This document shows, in pieces, positions 44,160 to 54,900 of a DNA stretch of 64,000 bases; positions within the stretch are counted from its first letter, which is position 1; each line of letters begins with the position of its first letter. The notes beneath the pieces are model-generated. The model was not told where the DNA came from and made no database searches. It saw nothing but the letters and a program-made list of their open reading frames with translations. A program made the position numbers and the translations under genes. The stretch spans positions 1-64,000 of the forward strand of contig CAZLPU010000022.1 of assembly GCA_964561475.1 (NCBI GenBank). The letters run 5' to 3'. This DNA is from CAYUYV01 sp964561475. GTDB lineage: Bacteria > Pseudomonadota > Alphaproteobacteria > JAJFIK01.

Positions 44160-45581
44160 ATGAGTCATCTTGAAACGGACTATCTTGTCATCGGTACCGG
44201 CGCCGTGGGGATGGCCTTCACCGATACCCTGCTGAGTGAATCCGGCGCGGATATCGTCATGGTCGACCGCCACCACATGCCCGGCGGCCACTGGAACGAT
44301 GCCTATCCTTTCGTGCGCCTCCACCAGCCCTCCGCCTTTTACGGGGTCGCGTCCGAGGAACTGGGCAGCCGGCGGATCGATGATGCGGGACCGAATCGGG
44401 GGTTCTACGAACTGGCGTCGGGTTCTGAGGTCGCCGCCTATTTCGACCGGGTGATGCGCAACACCTTCCTGCCGTCCGGCCGGGTTCGCTATTTCCCCAT
44501 GCATGACTGCATCTGGGACGACGACGCCGACATGCACAATGCAGTGCGGTTCCGCAGCCTCCTGTCCGGTGAGGAGCACACCATTTCCGTCCGCAAGCGG
44601 ATTGTGGATGGCACCTTCTACAACACATCCGTGCCCTCGACCCATAGCCGCAAGTTCCATGTGGCCCCGGGCGCGACCTGCATCGCTCCGAACAGCCTGC
44701 CCCGTCTGGCCCCTCAGCACCGGTCTTTCGCCATTCTGGGCGGGGGCAAGACGGCCATGGATGTGGGGGTCTGGCTTCTGGAAAACGGGGCGGATCCCGA
44801 AGCCATCACCTGGGTGCGCCCTCGGGAATCCTGGCTTCTCAACCGGGCCACCACCCAGCCGGGCATTGAATTTTTTCAAGGCGCCATTGGCGGTTTCGCC
44901 AATCAGATGGCGGCGATCGCGGCGGCCCGGTCCGTGGAGGATCTGTTCGAGCGCCTGGAGGCCGCAGGCAACATGCTCCGGATCGACCGGGACATCTTCC
45001 CCGAAATGTTCCATTACGCCACCATTTCCGAAGCGGAAGTGGCTTTGCTGCGCCGCATCGACCGGGTGATCCGGGGTGAGAAAGTGACGGCGATCGTCCC
45101 CGGGCGGATGGCCTTATCCGGCGGCGGCCAGGACATGGACCCGGATACCCTTTACATTGACTGCACCGCGACCGCCGTCATCATGCCCGAGACCCGACCC
45201 ACCTTCGAGGACCGGCGCATCACTCTGCAAATGGTCCGTATTCCCCAGCCCGCCTTCAGCGCCGCCGTCGTCGCCCATGTGGAAGCCGCCTATGATACGG
45301 ATGAAGAGCGCAATCGTCTGTGCCCCCCCATCCCCCTGCCCGATCGGACCGCGGACTGGATGAAGGCAACCCTCGCCAACATGATGAACCAGTTCACCTG
45401 GTCCCAGGACCCGGATCTGCGGGACTGGATCACCGCCTGCCGCCTCGACGGCTTCAGTGCCACCATCCAGGCCGCCAACCCCGCCGACCCGGCCCAGGGC
45501 GCTGTCCTGAAGCGCCTCCAGGACAATGCCTTCCCGGCCGTGGAGAACCTGCAAACGCTGATCGCAGCGCAAAATCCGTAG
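44160..45581 (+). CDS. FAD/NAD(P)-binding flavoprotein, monooxygenase-like
   Basis: This 473-residue protein has an N-terminal FAD-binding Rossmann motif (VIGTGAVGMAF, residues 10-20) followed by an acidic-basic MVDRHHMPGGHWNDAYPF stretch. A second Rossmann fold (ILGGGKTAMDVG, near residue 198) is arranged like the NAD(P)H domain of flavin-containing monooxygenases and related reductases. The FMO signature FxGxxxHxxxY/F is not evident, so the reaction is uncertain; it may be an oxidoreductase or a hydroxylase. The ATG at 44160 has a weak GGGAC upstream. It stands alone between the orphan membrane gene and the autotransporter. Confidence 0.85.
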   Translation: MSHLETDYLVIGTGAVGMAFTDTLLSESGADIVMVDRHHMPGGHWNDAYPFVRLHQPSAFYGVASEELGSRRIDDAGPNRGFYELASGSEVAAYFDRVMRNTFLPSGRVRYFPMHDCIWDDDADMHNAVRFRSLLSGEEHTISVRKRIVDGTFYNTSVPSTHSRKFHVAPGATCIAPNSLPRLAPQHRSFAILGGGKTAMDVGVWLLENGADPEAITWVRPRESWLLNRATTQPGIEFFQGAIGGFANQMAAIAAARSVEDLFERLEAAGNMLRIDRDIFPEMFHYATISEAEVALLRRIDRVIRGEKVTAIVPGRMALSGGGQDMDPDTLYIDCTATAVIMPETRPTFEDRRITLQMVRIPQPAFSAAVVAHVEAAYDTDEERNRLCPPIPLPDRTADWMKATLANMMNQFTWSQDPDLRDWITACRLDGFSATIQAANPADPAQGAVLKRLQDNAFPAVENLQTLIAAQNP

Positions 45582-45677
45582 TCAAATCAAGCTCGAGTCC
45601 GTCCAGGCTCCAACCCGACCAGACCCGGATCCAAGCAGGTCAAGACTCATCCGCCTGAACGCGCCCCATTGGGCTCA

Positions 45678-45702
45678 GCCCGCTGACGGATCGTCAGTGG
45701 GC
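45678..45702 (+). promoter_or_regulatory. Inverted repeat in autotransporter leader
   Basis: CTGACG (45682-45687) and CGTCAG (45691-45696) are separated by GAT and further flanked by GCCC/GGGC. It has no T-run, so it is either the end of the flavoprotein transcript or an operator. Confidence 0.4.
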
Positions 45703-45797
45703 ATGATCAATGGTGCCTGTTCCGCGCGCCCGCCCCGGCAGTTCATTAAATATATTTCATTGGAACTCTTGAGACCCGGGGCAGCTTCAGCTTGTAC

Positions 45798-45814
45798 TTC
45801 ACAATGGATGTGAA
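45798..45814 (+). promoter_or_regulatory. Possible operator TTCAC-N7-GTGAA
   Basis: A perfect 5-bp dyad, TTCAC...GTGAA, lies 115 bp before the autotransporter start, just past an AT-rich patch. The arrangement resembles a CRP/FNR-type binding site, but spacing and flanks are not decisive. Confidence 0.35.
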
Positions 45815-45928
45815 ATATTCGGGAATGCTCCCGCCGCTCTATTCGGAAAAAGCGATATACACCACATGGGTGAGTGCGGTGCGGGGGGACATCCTGGGGT
45901 TCGTCATCTGGTTCATTGGGGGTTGAGT

Positions 45929-48900
45929 ATGTCTCGGTATCTGGAATCCGGCAAAGGCACGGCGCAATTTGATACGCTTCCAGACGATCACCACACCCCC
46001 CGAAAATCATCTCCCAGCGGCCTTTTGGCATCCCGCCTTCCGGGCCTGAAACATATCCCGGGCCTGAAACATATCATCGCCGGTGGGATCACCGTGGGTG
46101 CCGCCCTGTGCATGAGCACCTCGGTCCACGCGATCAATACTGGGTGTTCCGTCAACGGATCGACAGCGGACTGCCCGGATGTGCCCGCCGACGGCATCGC
46201 CTTCACGGGCGGCGTCACCACCGTGAACGCCGCCGATGGCACGCCAGGGATCACCACCGTGAATCCGGGCGTGCGCGGGATCCAGCTTCTGCAATTCGGC
46301 GCCGATGGCGGTGCGGGCACTTCGTTCGATCTGGATACGATCCCCTTCGATGATGACGGCGATCCGGAGACCCCGAACATTTTCGTGGTCAGCTCCGACG
46401 GCAGTGAGCCCCTCCTTCTGGACGGCGCGGTCATTATCGACAATGGCGACGGCAGCTTCACCTCGGGCATGACCGAGTTCGCCGATCTGGATGAACTGGC
46501 GGCGGCCTTTCCCATCACCAGCGGCGGCGGCGCGGCCTCGGGCGCCATCACGGTCAACAACCCCATCGGGGCCGGGCCGGGCGCCTCTTTCGAGACGTTC
46601 AACGCGACGGGCATCCTGGCCCAGTCCACCGGCGGAACCGGGGGAGACGGCGGTTGCTTCACCCTGATCCTGGTGAGTTTCTGCGATGACGGCAGCGACG
46701 GGGCCAATGGCGGCTCGGTCGCAGTCAACAGCAACGGCGCCATCACCGTGAATGGCGGATTGGCGGACCGCGTTGGCGTCGAGGCCGTGAGCCAGGGCGG
46801 CACCGGCGGAGACGGCGGCGGCTTTTTCGCCCTGCTCTTTTCCGATGCGGGCGCGGGCGGAGATGGCGGCACGGGCAATGACGTGTCGGTCCTGCTCGGC
46901 GCGGACTCAGACATCACCACATTCAATACCCGTGGCATCGGTGCCTTTGCCCTCAGCCAGGGCGGTGACGGCGGCAGCGGCGGGACCCCTATCGCAGGCT
47001 TTGCCCTGGGGGACCGGGGTGGTGACGGCGGCAATGGCGGCACGGTCTTCCTGAGTAATGACGGCTCCATCCGGACCACCGGCGACGGCGCCCACGGCAT
47101 CTACGCGCTCAGCAGAGGCGCCGGGGCTGGCGACGGCAGCGATGTGGGCGGGCTCATCGCCATCGGCGGGCGCGGCGGCGGGCAGTCCGAGGGCTCCACC
47201 GTGACGGTCGCCAATTCAGGCACCATCCGCACCGAAGGCGAGGACGCCAACGGCATCTTCGCCCAGTCCATTGGCGGTGGCGGCGGCGACGGCGGCTTTG
47301 CCCTGGCGATCGGAGCCGTGGGCGGCCAGGCGGGATCCGGCGGGGATGCAGGCAATGTCATCCTCAGCAATTCCGGCGAGGTCACCACGGCGGGCAATCT
47401 GTCCTCTGCCTTGTATGCCCAGTCCGTGGGCGGCGGCGGCGGTGACGGCGGCTCCAATGGCGGTGTGTTCTTCACCATTGGCGGCGGCGGCGGTGACGGC
47501 GGCAATGCAAGTACGGTGGCGCTTACCAACAGCGGTGATCTGCGCACCATTGGTGATGACGCCCACGGACTGTTTGCCCAATCCATCGGCGGCGGTGGCG
47601 GCAATGGCGGGAACGCCGTGTCCCTGTCCGCCTTTGTCGGTCTTGCCATCGGCGGCAGCGGCGGCAATGGCGGTGACGCCGATACCGTCACTGTCGTTCT
47701 GGAGGACAGGGACGGCATAGCCCCCACAATCACGACAGTTGGCGATCGCTCCCACGGCATTTTCGCTGAATCCATCGGCGGTGGTGGCGGCAATGGCGGC
47801 TTTGCGGTCCAGCTCAGTGCGGGTTACGCCGCCAATGCCTCCTTTGCCATTGGCGGATCCGGCGGCGGCGGCGGTGACGGGCGCGCGGTCAGCCTCGAAG
47901 GCGATGCCCTTGTCGAAACCTCCGGCGCGAACGCGGACGCGGTCGTGGTTCAGAGCCTGGGCGGCGGCGGCGGTAATGGCGGTTTTGCCTCGTCCTTCTC
48001 GTTTGCTGCCGGTGAAACGGCAGCGGCGGCCCTGGGAGTTGGTATCGTCGGATCCGGCGGCGGCGGCGGAGACGGCGGCAATGTCACCGTGGAAGGGGGC
48101 GGTTCCATCCTGACCACCGGGTTCCAGTCGGAAGGTCTGCTCGCCCAGTCTGTCGGCGGCGGCGGCGGGAATGGCGGCCTGTCCATTGTGATCGCCGGGG
48201 CCGGAGCCGGGACGTCCGGCGCAGCGATCGGCGTGGGTGTCGGCGGTTTCGGCGGTGACGGCGGCGATGCGGGAACCGTGAATGCGGCCTATGAAGGCGA
48301 TATCCGTACCCAAGGCGCCGACTCCGATGCGGCTGTCATCCAAGCCCTGGGCGGCGGTGGCGGTAATGGCGGTTTCAACATCACCGGAACGGTCACCGCC
48401 AACGGCGGCAATGGCGGCGCGGTCTCGGTCGGGGTTGGCGGCAGCGGCGGCGGCGGCGGCAATGCCGGGGCAGTCACTGGCTCAGTGGCCGGGGATGTCA
48501 CCACCCTGGGCGACCGCTCCGACGCCGTTCTTGTGCAAAGCCTCGGTGGCGGCGGCGGCAATGGCGGCTTCAACATCGCAGGCAGCGTGGCCTTTAACGG
48601 CGGCAATGCCGGCGCGGTGAGTGTCGGGGTCGGCGGCGCGGGCGGTGACGGAGGGAACGCCTCCCAGGTCAATGCCTCCCTCATCGGTGACGCAACCACC
48701 TTCGGCACCGAAGCCCCCGGTTTCACCGCCCAGAGCATCGGCGGCGGCGGCGGGAACGGTGCATTCAATATCTCAGGCGCCATCGCGATCGGGTCGAGCA
48801 ACAGTGCAGGCATTGCGGTGGGCGTCGGCGGTGCCGGCGGCGGCGGCGGTAATTCCGGGGCCGTGAATGCATCCCTCCTCGGCGACATTGCGACCACCGG

Positions 48901-51900
48901 CGCCGGGTCCGACGGCTTTCTTGCCCAGAGCCTGGGCGGCGGCGGCGGCAATGGCGGGATCAATGTGGCCCTGGGCATCAGCGCCGCAAACAATGCGGGC
49001 GGCGCGGTCTCCGTCGGTGTGGGTGGCTTTGGCGGCGACGGGGGCGATGCCTCCACGGTTGCGGCGAACGCTGCGGGCACTGTCACCACCGCCGGACAGG
49101 ACGCTCCCGGTGTGACCGTTCAGAGCATGGGCGGCGGGGGCGGTAACGGCGCCCTCAACATCGCAGGCTCTGTGGGCCTTTCGTCCGGGAATTTCGCCCT
49201 GGCGGCGAGCGTCGGGGTTGGCGGCTTCGGCGGCGGCGGCGGTGAAGGCCGGGATGTGAGCCTGACCCGCTCCGGCGCGACGGCCACCTCCGGGGCACGG
49301 TCCGATGGGATCCTGGTACAGAGTGTCGGCGGCGGCGGCGGCAATGGCGGGGTCAATGTGGCCGGCGCCATCGCGGCCACGACGGAAGGAACCGGCATCG
49401 GGGCCGCCCTGGGCCTTGGCGGCTTCGGCGGAGACGGCGGCAATGGTGGCGCGGTCGCCGTTGACGTGAGCGGGGATGTCCTGGCCAGCGGTCTGGCAAC
49501 GGATGTTCTGTTTGAAGAAGATGACATTACCCGGCGGCTGCGGACCGGCGGCTCGAACGGGCTTGTGGCCCAGAGTATCGGCGGCTCCGGCGGCAATGGC
49601 GCGGTGAATGTCTCGGCGGGTGTCTCATTCGTCGATATCGGCGGCAATGGGGCGAACATCACCCTGGGTGTGGGCGGCTTTGCGGGCGGCGGCGGCGATG
49701 CCGGGGCAGTGGACCTGACCGCCGATGCAGGCTCCATCTCCGCCATTGGCGACGACCGGATCGGCGTGACCGCGCAAAGCCTGGGCGGCGGCGGCGGCAA
49801 TGGCGGTCTCAACGTTTCCGCCGGGATCACCACCAGCGGTCAGATCGTGGCGGGTGTTGGCGGTTTCGGCGGCGAAGGCGGCCTTGGCAACACGGTCAAT
49901 GCGTCGGTCGCCTCCGATATTTCCGTGGAAGGTGACCGGAGCATCGGCTTCCTGGCCCAGAGTGTCGGCGGCAGCGGCGGCAGTGGCGGGGTCAACATCA
50001 CCGGCGGATTGACCGCCAACGGGGATAATGCGGCCGGCCCCAGCCTCACATTCGGTCTGGGCGGTTTCGGCGGAGACGGCAACAGCAGCAGGGACGTGAC
50101 CGCGACCCAGTCCGGGGAGGTCTTTGTCGAAGGTGCGGACGCGACCGGTATCCATGTGCAGAGCATCGCCGGTGGCGGCGGCAACGGCGCCCTGAACGTG
50201 ACCGGCAACATCTCTCTGGACCAGGACGGATTTACGGGCGCCGTCGGGATCGGCGGTTTTGCAGGCGACGGGGCGAATTCCGGAGATGTCCGGCTCACCA
50301 GCGACGGCGCCATCACTGTGCAGGGCGAGGGTGTCTTGTCCTCTGACGATGAGACCGGTGGTACGGGCATCCTGGTGCAGAGCATTGGCGGCGGGGGTGG
50401 CGACGGCGGTGTGAGCATCACGGGCCTTCTGGCCCCCAACAATGTGCCCCTGACCGTTGGGGTGGGCGGCTTCGGCGGTGGCGGCGGCAATGCCGGCACC
50501 GTCAGCTTCACCCGGGGAGGCACATTCGCATCCCTGGTCAGCACGGTCGGCGATGACATGAACGGCATGACCATTCAGTCCATCGGCGGCGGTGGCGGTA
50601 ACGGGGGCTTCAATCTGGTTTCCGCCACCCGCAATGTGGGCGGTGAATTTGCAGCCCAGATCAATGTAGGCGGCAGCGGCGGCATTGGGGGCGACGGTGA
50701 GTCCGTGACGGTCGCCCATACCGGTGACGTGGAAACCGCAGGCGCGCGCAGCGAGGGCCTCCTTGCACAGAGTATTGGCGGCGGCGGCGGTAACGCGGCG
50801 ATCAATCTGGCCCTGAGCCTGTCCAATTCCGACGCGGCAGCCTTCAATCTGGCCGTCGGCGGTGGCACCGGTGACGGCGGCGACGCCAGCACCGTGGCGG
50901 TGGACCATGAAGGCGATATCACCACCACGGGCATCGACTCCGCGGCCATCTTTGCCCAGAGCATCGGTGGCGGCGGCGGCAGCGCGGCCCTCAACACCAG
51001 TCTCAATTTCTTTTCCGGACGCATGGCGACCATCGGCCTTGGCCGGGTCGGCGGCACCGGAGGCATCGGCGCCACGGTTTCCGTGGACTCCGTCGGCACC
51101 CTGACCACCGGAGGCGATTTCTCTCCCGGGGTCCTGGCCCAAAGCGTGGGCAATGGCGGGGGGGTGAGCGGGGTCCGCCAGCTTACCGTTTCCCCGGGCT
51201 TTGCCACTTTCGCGGCGGCAGTGGGTCTGGAAGGGGGTGAAGGCGGGCGCTCCAGCGCGGTCCGCGTGAACACCAGCGGCCAGATCGACACCACCGGCGC
51301 GGAGTCCCATGGTATCCACGCCCAGAGTGTCGGCGGCGGCGGCGGGATCGGCGGTTCGGCCCTCAACGTCATTTTCCGGGAAAGCGCGGCCTTCCGCCTC
51401 GGTCTCGGCGGCGAAGGGGGCACCGGCGGCATCGCCAGCACGGTTGACGTGATCAACAGTGCCCTGATCGAAACCGGCGGCCGTCAGGCCCACGGCATTT
51501 TCGCCCAATCCATCGGCGGCGGCGGCGGCACCGGCGGCTACGCTGCCAACCTCTCCTTTCAGGCCGGCGGTAACGCAGGCCGGGCGAACAACACATTCGT
51601 TGCGTCCATTGGCGGTCTCGGCGGCGATGGCGCTGAATCCGGTCTGGTCACGATCGAGAACACCGGAACCATCAACACCACGGGTGAAGGGGCGATCGGC
51701 ATCAACGCCCAGAGCGTCGGCGGTGGCGGTGGCGATGGCGGCTTTGTGCTCAATGCCGCTCTCAGCGGGGCACAGGCCGGCACCAATCTGGACATTGCTC
51801 TTGGGGGCACCGCAGGCACCGGCGCCACCAGTGACGATGTCGTGGTGAATAATGCCGGAGAGATCACCACCATCGGGGCGCGCTCCGTGGGCATCCAGGC

Positions 51901-54900
51901 CCAGAGCATCGGCGGCGGTGGCGGTAATGCGGGTCTTGTGGCGCAGCTCAATGTGTCCAAGGGCAACACCCAGGACGGGGTTAGCCGCTTTGCCGTCAAT
52001 CTGGGTGGCTTTGGCGGGACCGGCGGCGAGGCCGGCGATGTGACCGTTACGAACACCGGCCAGGGCCGGATCAGCACCGCGCAAAACGACGCCTACGGCA
52101 TATTCGCCCAGTCCGTCGGCGGCGGCGGCGGCAATGGCAGCTCTGTCGTCACCCTGAATTTCGTGGGCAGCGGCGGCAACAGCGACGGCGCCGCCAGCAA
52201 CAGCCTCTCCCTTGGCCTTAATGTCGGGGGCGCAGGCGGGACCGGCGGCACGGGCGGCGCGGTGTTCATCGACAATCAGGGTGTCATCCTGACCGAAGGC
52301 GAAAATGCCCACGGCATTTTTGCCCAGTCCATCGGCGGCGGCGGCGGCAATGGCGGCCTCGTTCTGGCGGCTAATGCGGTGCTGAGCCAGGACGGCGGCG
52401 TGCCCCTGTTCAATGTAGGCGGGTTCGGCGGAGACGGCGACGATGCAGGCAATGTCGTCGTCTCCAACAGCGGAACGATCATCACCCAGGGCAAGAACGC
52501 CCACGGGATCCTTGCCCAGTCGATTGGCGGTGGCGGCGGTAACGCCTCTGCTGCCATCGGGTTGGCGAATGATGCGCTCACCACCATTCTGGCCAATGCG
52601 ACATCCGCCGTGATCGGAGCGTTCGCCGGCGGCGACGGCGCCCAGGGCGGTCAGGTCACGGTCGACCACTCCGGCGATATTGCCGTGTTCGGTGACGGCG
52701 CCCAGGGCATCAAGGCCGAAAGCATCAATGGCGGCGGCGGCAGCCTGGGCCTGGACTTTGACGGGATCACCACCTTCCCCGGCGGCCAAAGCCTCCCCAT
52801 TGATCCGATCGATCCTCCGGAAACGGAACCGGGCGTCTCATCCGATCCCCTGCTGACCATCATCGCTGGGTCCGATGCCAGCACCAATTCGAGTGCCGAG
52901 GCGGTCACCGTCAACTCCACCGGCACGATCTTCGTTGGCGGGAATGACGGCCTTGCCTTTGGGGCTCAATCCATCGCCGGGGGCGGCGGTACCGCGATCC
53001 TGAACCTGGACCTGGACGACGAGGAATCCATCCTGGCCTTTGAAAGCGTGCTTGGGGGCACCAACGGCCAGAACAATCATGGCGGTGCCATTATCATCGG
53101 TCATGAGGGCGATCTCCTCGCCGATGGCAGCAATACGCCGGGCATTGCCCTGCAATCCATCGGCGGCGGCGGCGGGCGGGCGAGCCTGTCCGTGGACAGT
53201 GCATTCGCCCCGCTGGAGAGCACGTCCCTGGGCCTGGGCGGCGCAAACGGCTCCAACGAATCCGGCGCGGCCATTACCTACAGCCAGACCGGATCCGTCA
53301 CCACCACCGGCGATCTCTCCTTCGGCGCCCTGTCCCAGAGCATTGGCGGCGGCGGTGGCCTGCTGACCTTTGTGGACACGGCCCCGCTCAGCGGCCAGGA
53401 AACCGATCTGACCCTTGGGGCCTCCGGCGGCGAGACCTTGAACGGTGGCGCGGTGGACTTCACTCTGGCCGGTGATACGGTCACGGTGGGCGACAATGCC
53501 ATTGGCCAGATCCACCAGAGCATCGGCGCAGGCGGCGGTGTCGCCAATGTGTTCGGTGCTGATGTTTTGAACGTCACCATCGGCGGGTCCGAGGGCGCCA
53601 GCGGCAATGGCGGCGCCGTCTCCATCGTGAACGCCGGCGCTGTGGTCACCACCGGTGAGCGTGCCCACGGCCTTGTGCTGCAATCCATTGGCGGCGGCGG
53701 TGGTGCCGTGTTCACCGATGCCCGAACCGTGAATGTCACTCTGTCTGCTGACAATAGCGGCGACGGCGGTGACATCACCCTCGAGCAGACCGGCACGATC
53801 ACGCTCATGGGTGATGAGGTCTACGGCGTTCTGGCCCAGAGTATCGGCGGCGGCGGCGGTTTCGTTGACGGCGCCTTTGCAGGCACCTCCGGCGGGGCGG
53901 GCGTGGGTGGCGCAATTACCCTGACCCTGGACGGCGCCGTGGACACACCTGGCTTCAATGCAGTTGCCCTGTTTGCCCAAAGCGCCGGTGGACCCCAGAT
54001 TGGCGGCGGTGAAAGCGCCGGGGACATCCTCATCAACGTGACCGGCAACACCGTGTTCGGTGGTGAAGGGCCGGAGGGTGCGGGCATCGTCTTCGACGGC
54101 GGCGCCAGCAATGCCTTGACCAACGCAGGCACCCTCGCCTCCCGGAACGACACGGCTCTGCTGGGCGGATCCGGCAGTGAGCTGATCGAAAACACCGGCA
54201 ACATCATCGGCAATATCGACCTGGGCGCAGGCACCAACACCATCAACAATCGGACCGAGGGCTTCCTCCTGTCCCTGGACCGGATCTTCCTGACCGACAC
54301 CGCAGATCTTCCACCGGCAGCCAACACCCTGACCAATGACGGTGTGCTGACTGTTGCGGGTGTCGATACGGTCGGCCAGACCGATGTCTGGGGCAATGTG
54401 GTGCAGACGGAGATTGGCGTCCTGCCCATCGACGTGGATCTCAACAATCAGGCAACGGACCGGCTCGATATCACCGGCACCGGAGATTTCAGCGGCACCG
54501 GCCCCCTCCTCTTCCAGAGCATCGACCAGAAATTCGACACCTATGTCATTGCCCAGGCCAATGGCGGCATGACCGACAGCGGGTTCGTGCCCACCTTCCA
54601 GCTTCCCACCGTCGGTTTCGACTTCCGGGTCCGGGTGGACAATGGCACGGATCTGGTCCTGTTTGCCGACAAGCCCTTGTTCGAAGCGCTGGCAGGGGAT
54701 GCCCGGGTCGATGACAATGTGGTGTCCTTGGGCGAAGGTCTCGACGGCGTCGAAGCGATCCTGCCCATCGACGATCCCTTCAACAGGCTGATCAATCTGC
54801 TGCGTTTCCAGCCGGATACGGAAAGTCTGGGCGATGCCCTCGCCAGCCTCACCCCCAGTGGCGCACCCCACCTCCTGGAAATGGAGCACCGGGCCTCCCT

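Larger units (their letters stand above)
45582..45928. other. Leader region of the autotransporter
   Basis: This 347-bp gap contains two inverted repeats (listed separately) and an AT-rich patch (45745-45765) suitable for a promoter. No coding gene is apparent. It probably controls the autotransporter. Confidence 0.5.

Noticed and set aside
49625..52789. Antisense open frame of about 1,050 codons inside the autotransporter
   Set aside because: GGC/GCC-rich repeats make all frames stop-poor; the product is low-complexity with no domain, and there is no ribosome-binding site.
46608..54000. Possible CRISPR or spacer-like repeat array
   Set aside because: Repeats are coding, variable in length, lack unique spacers, and no cas gene is present.
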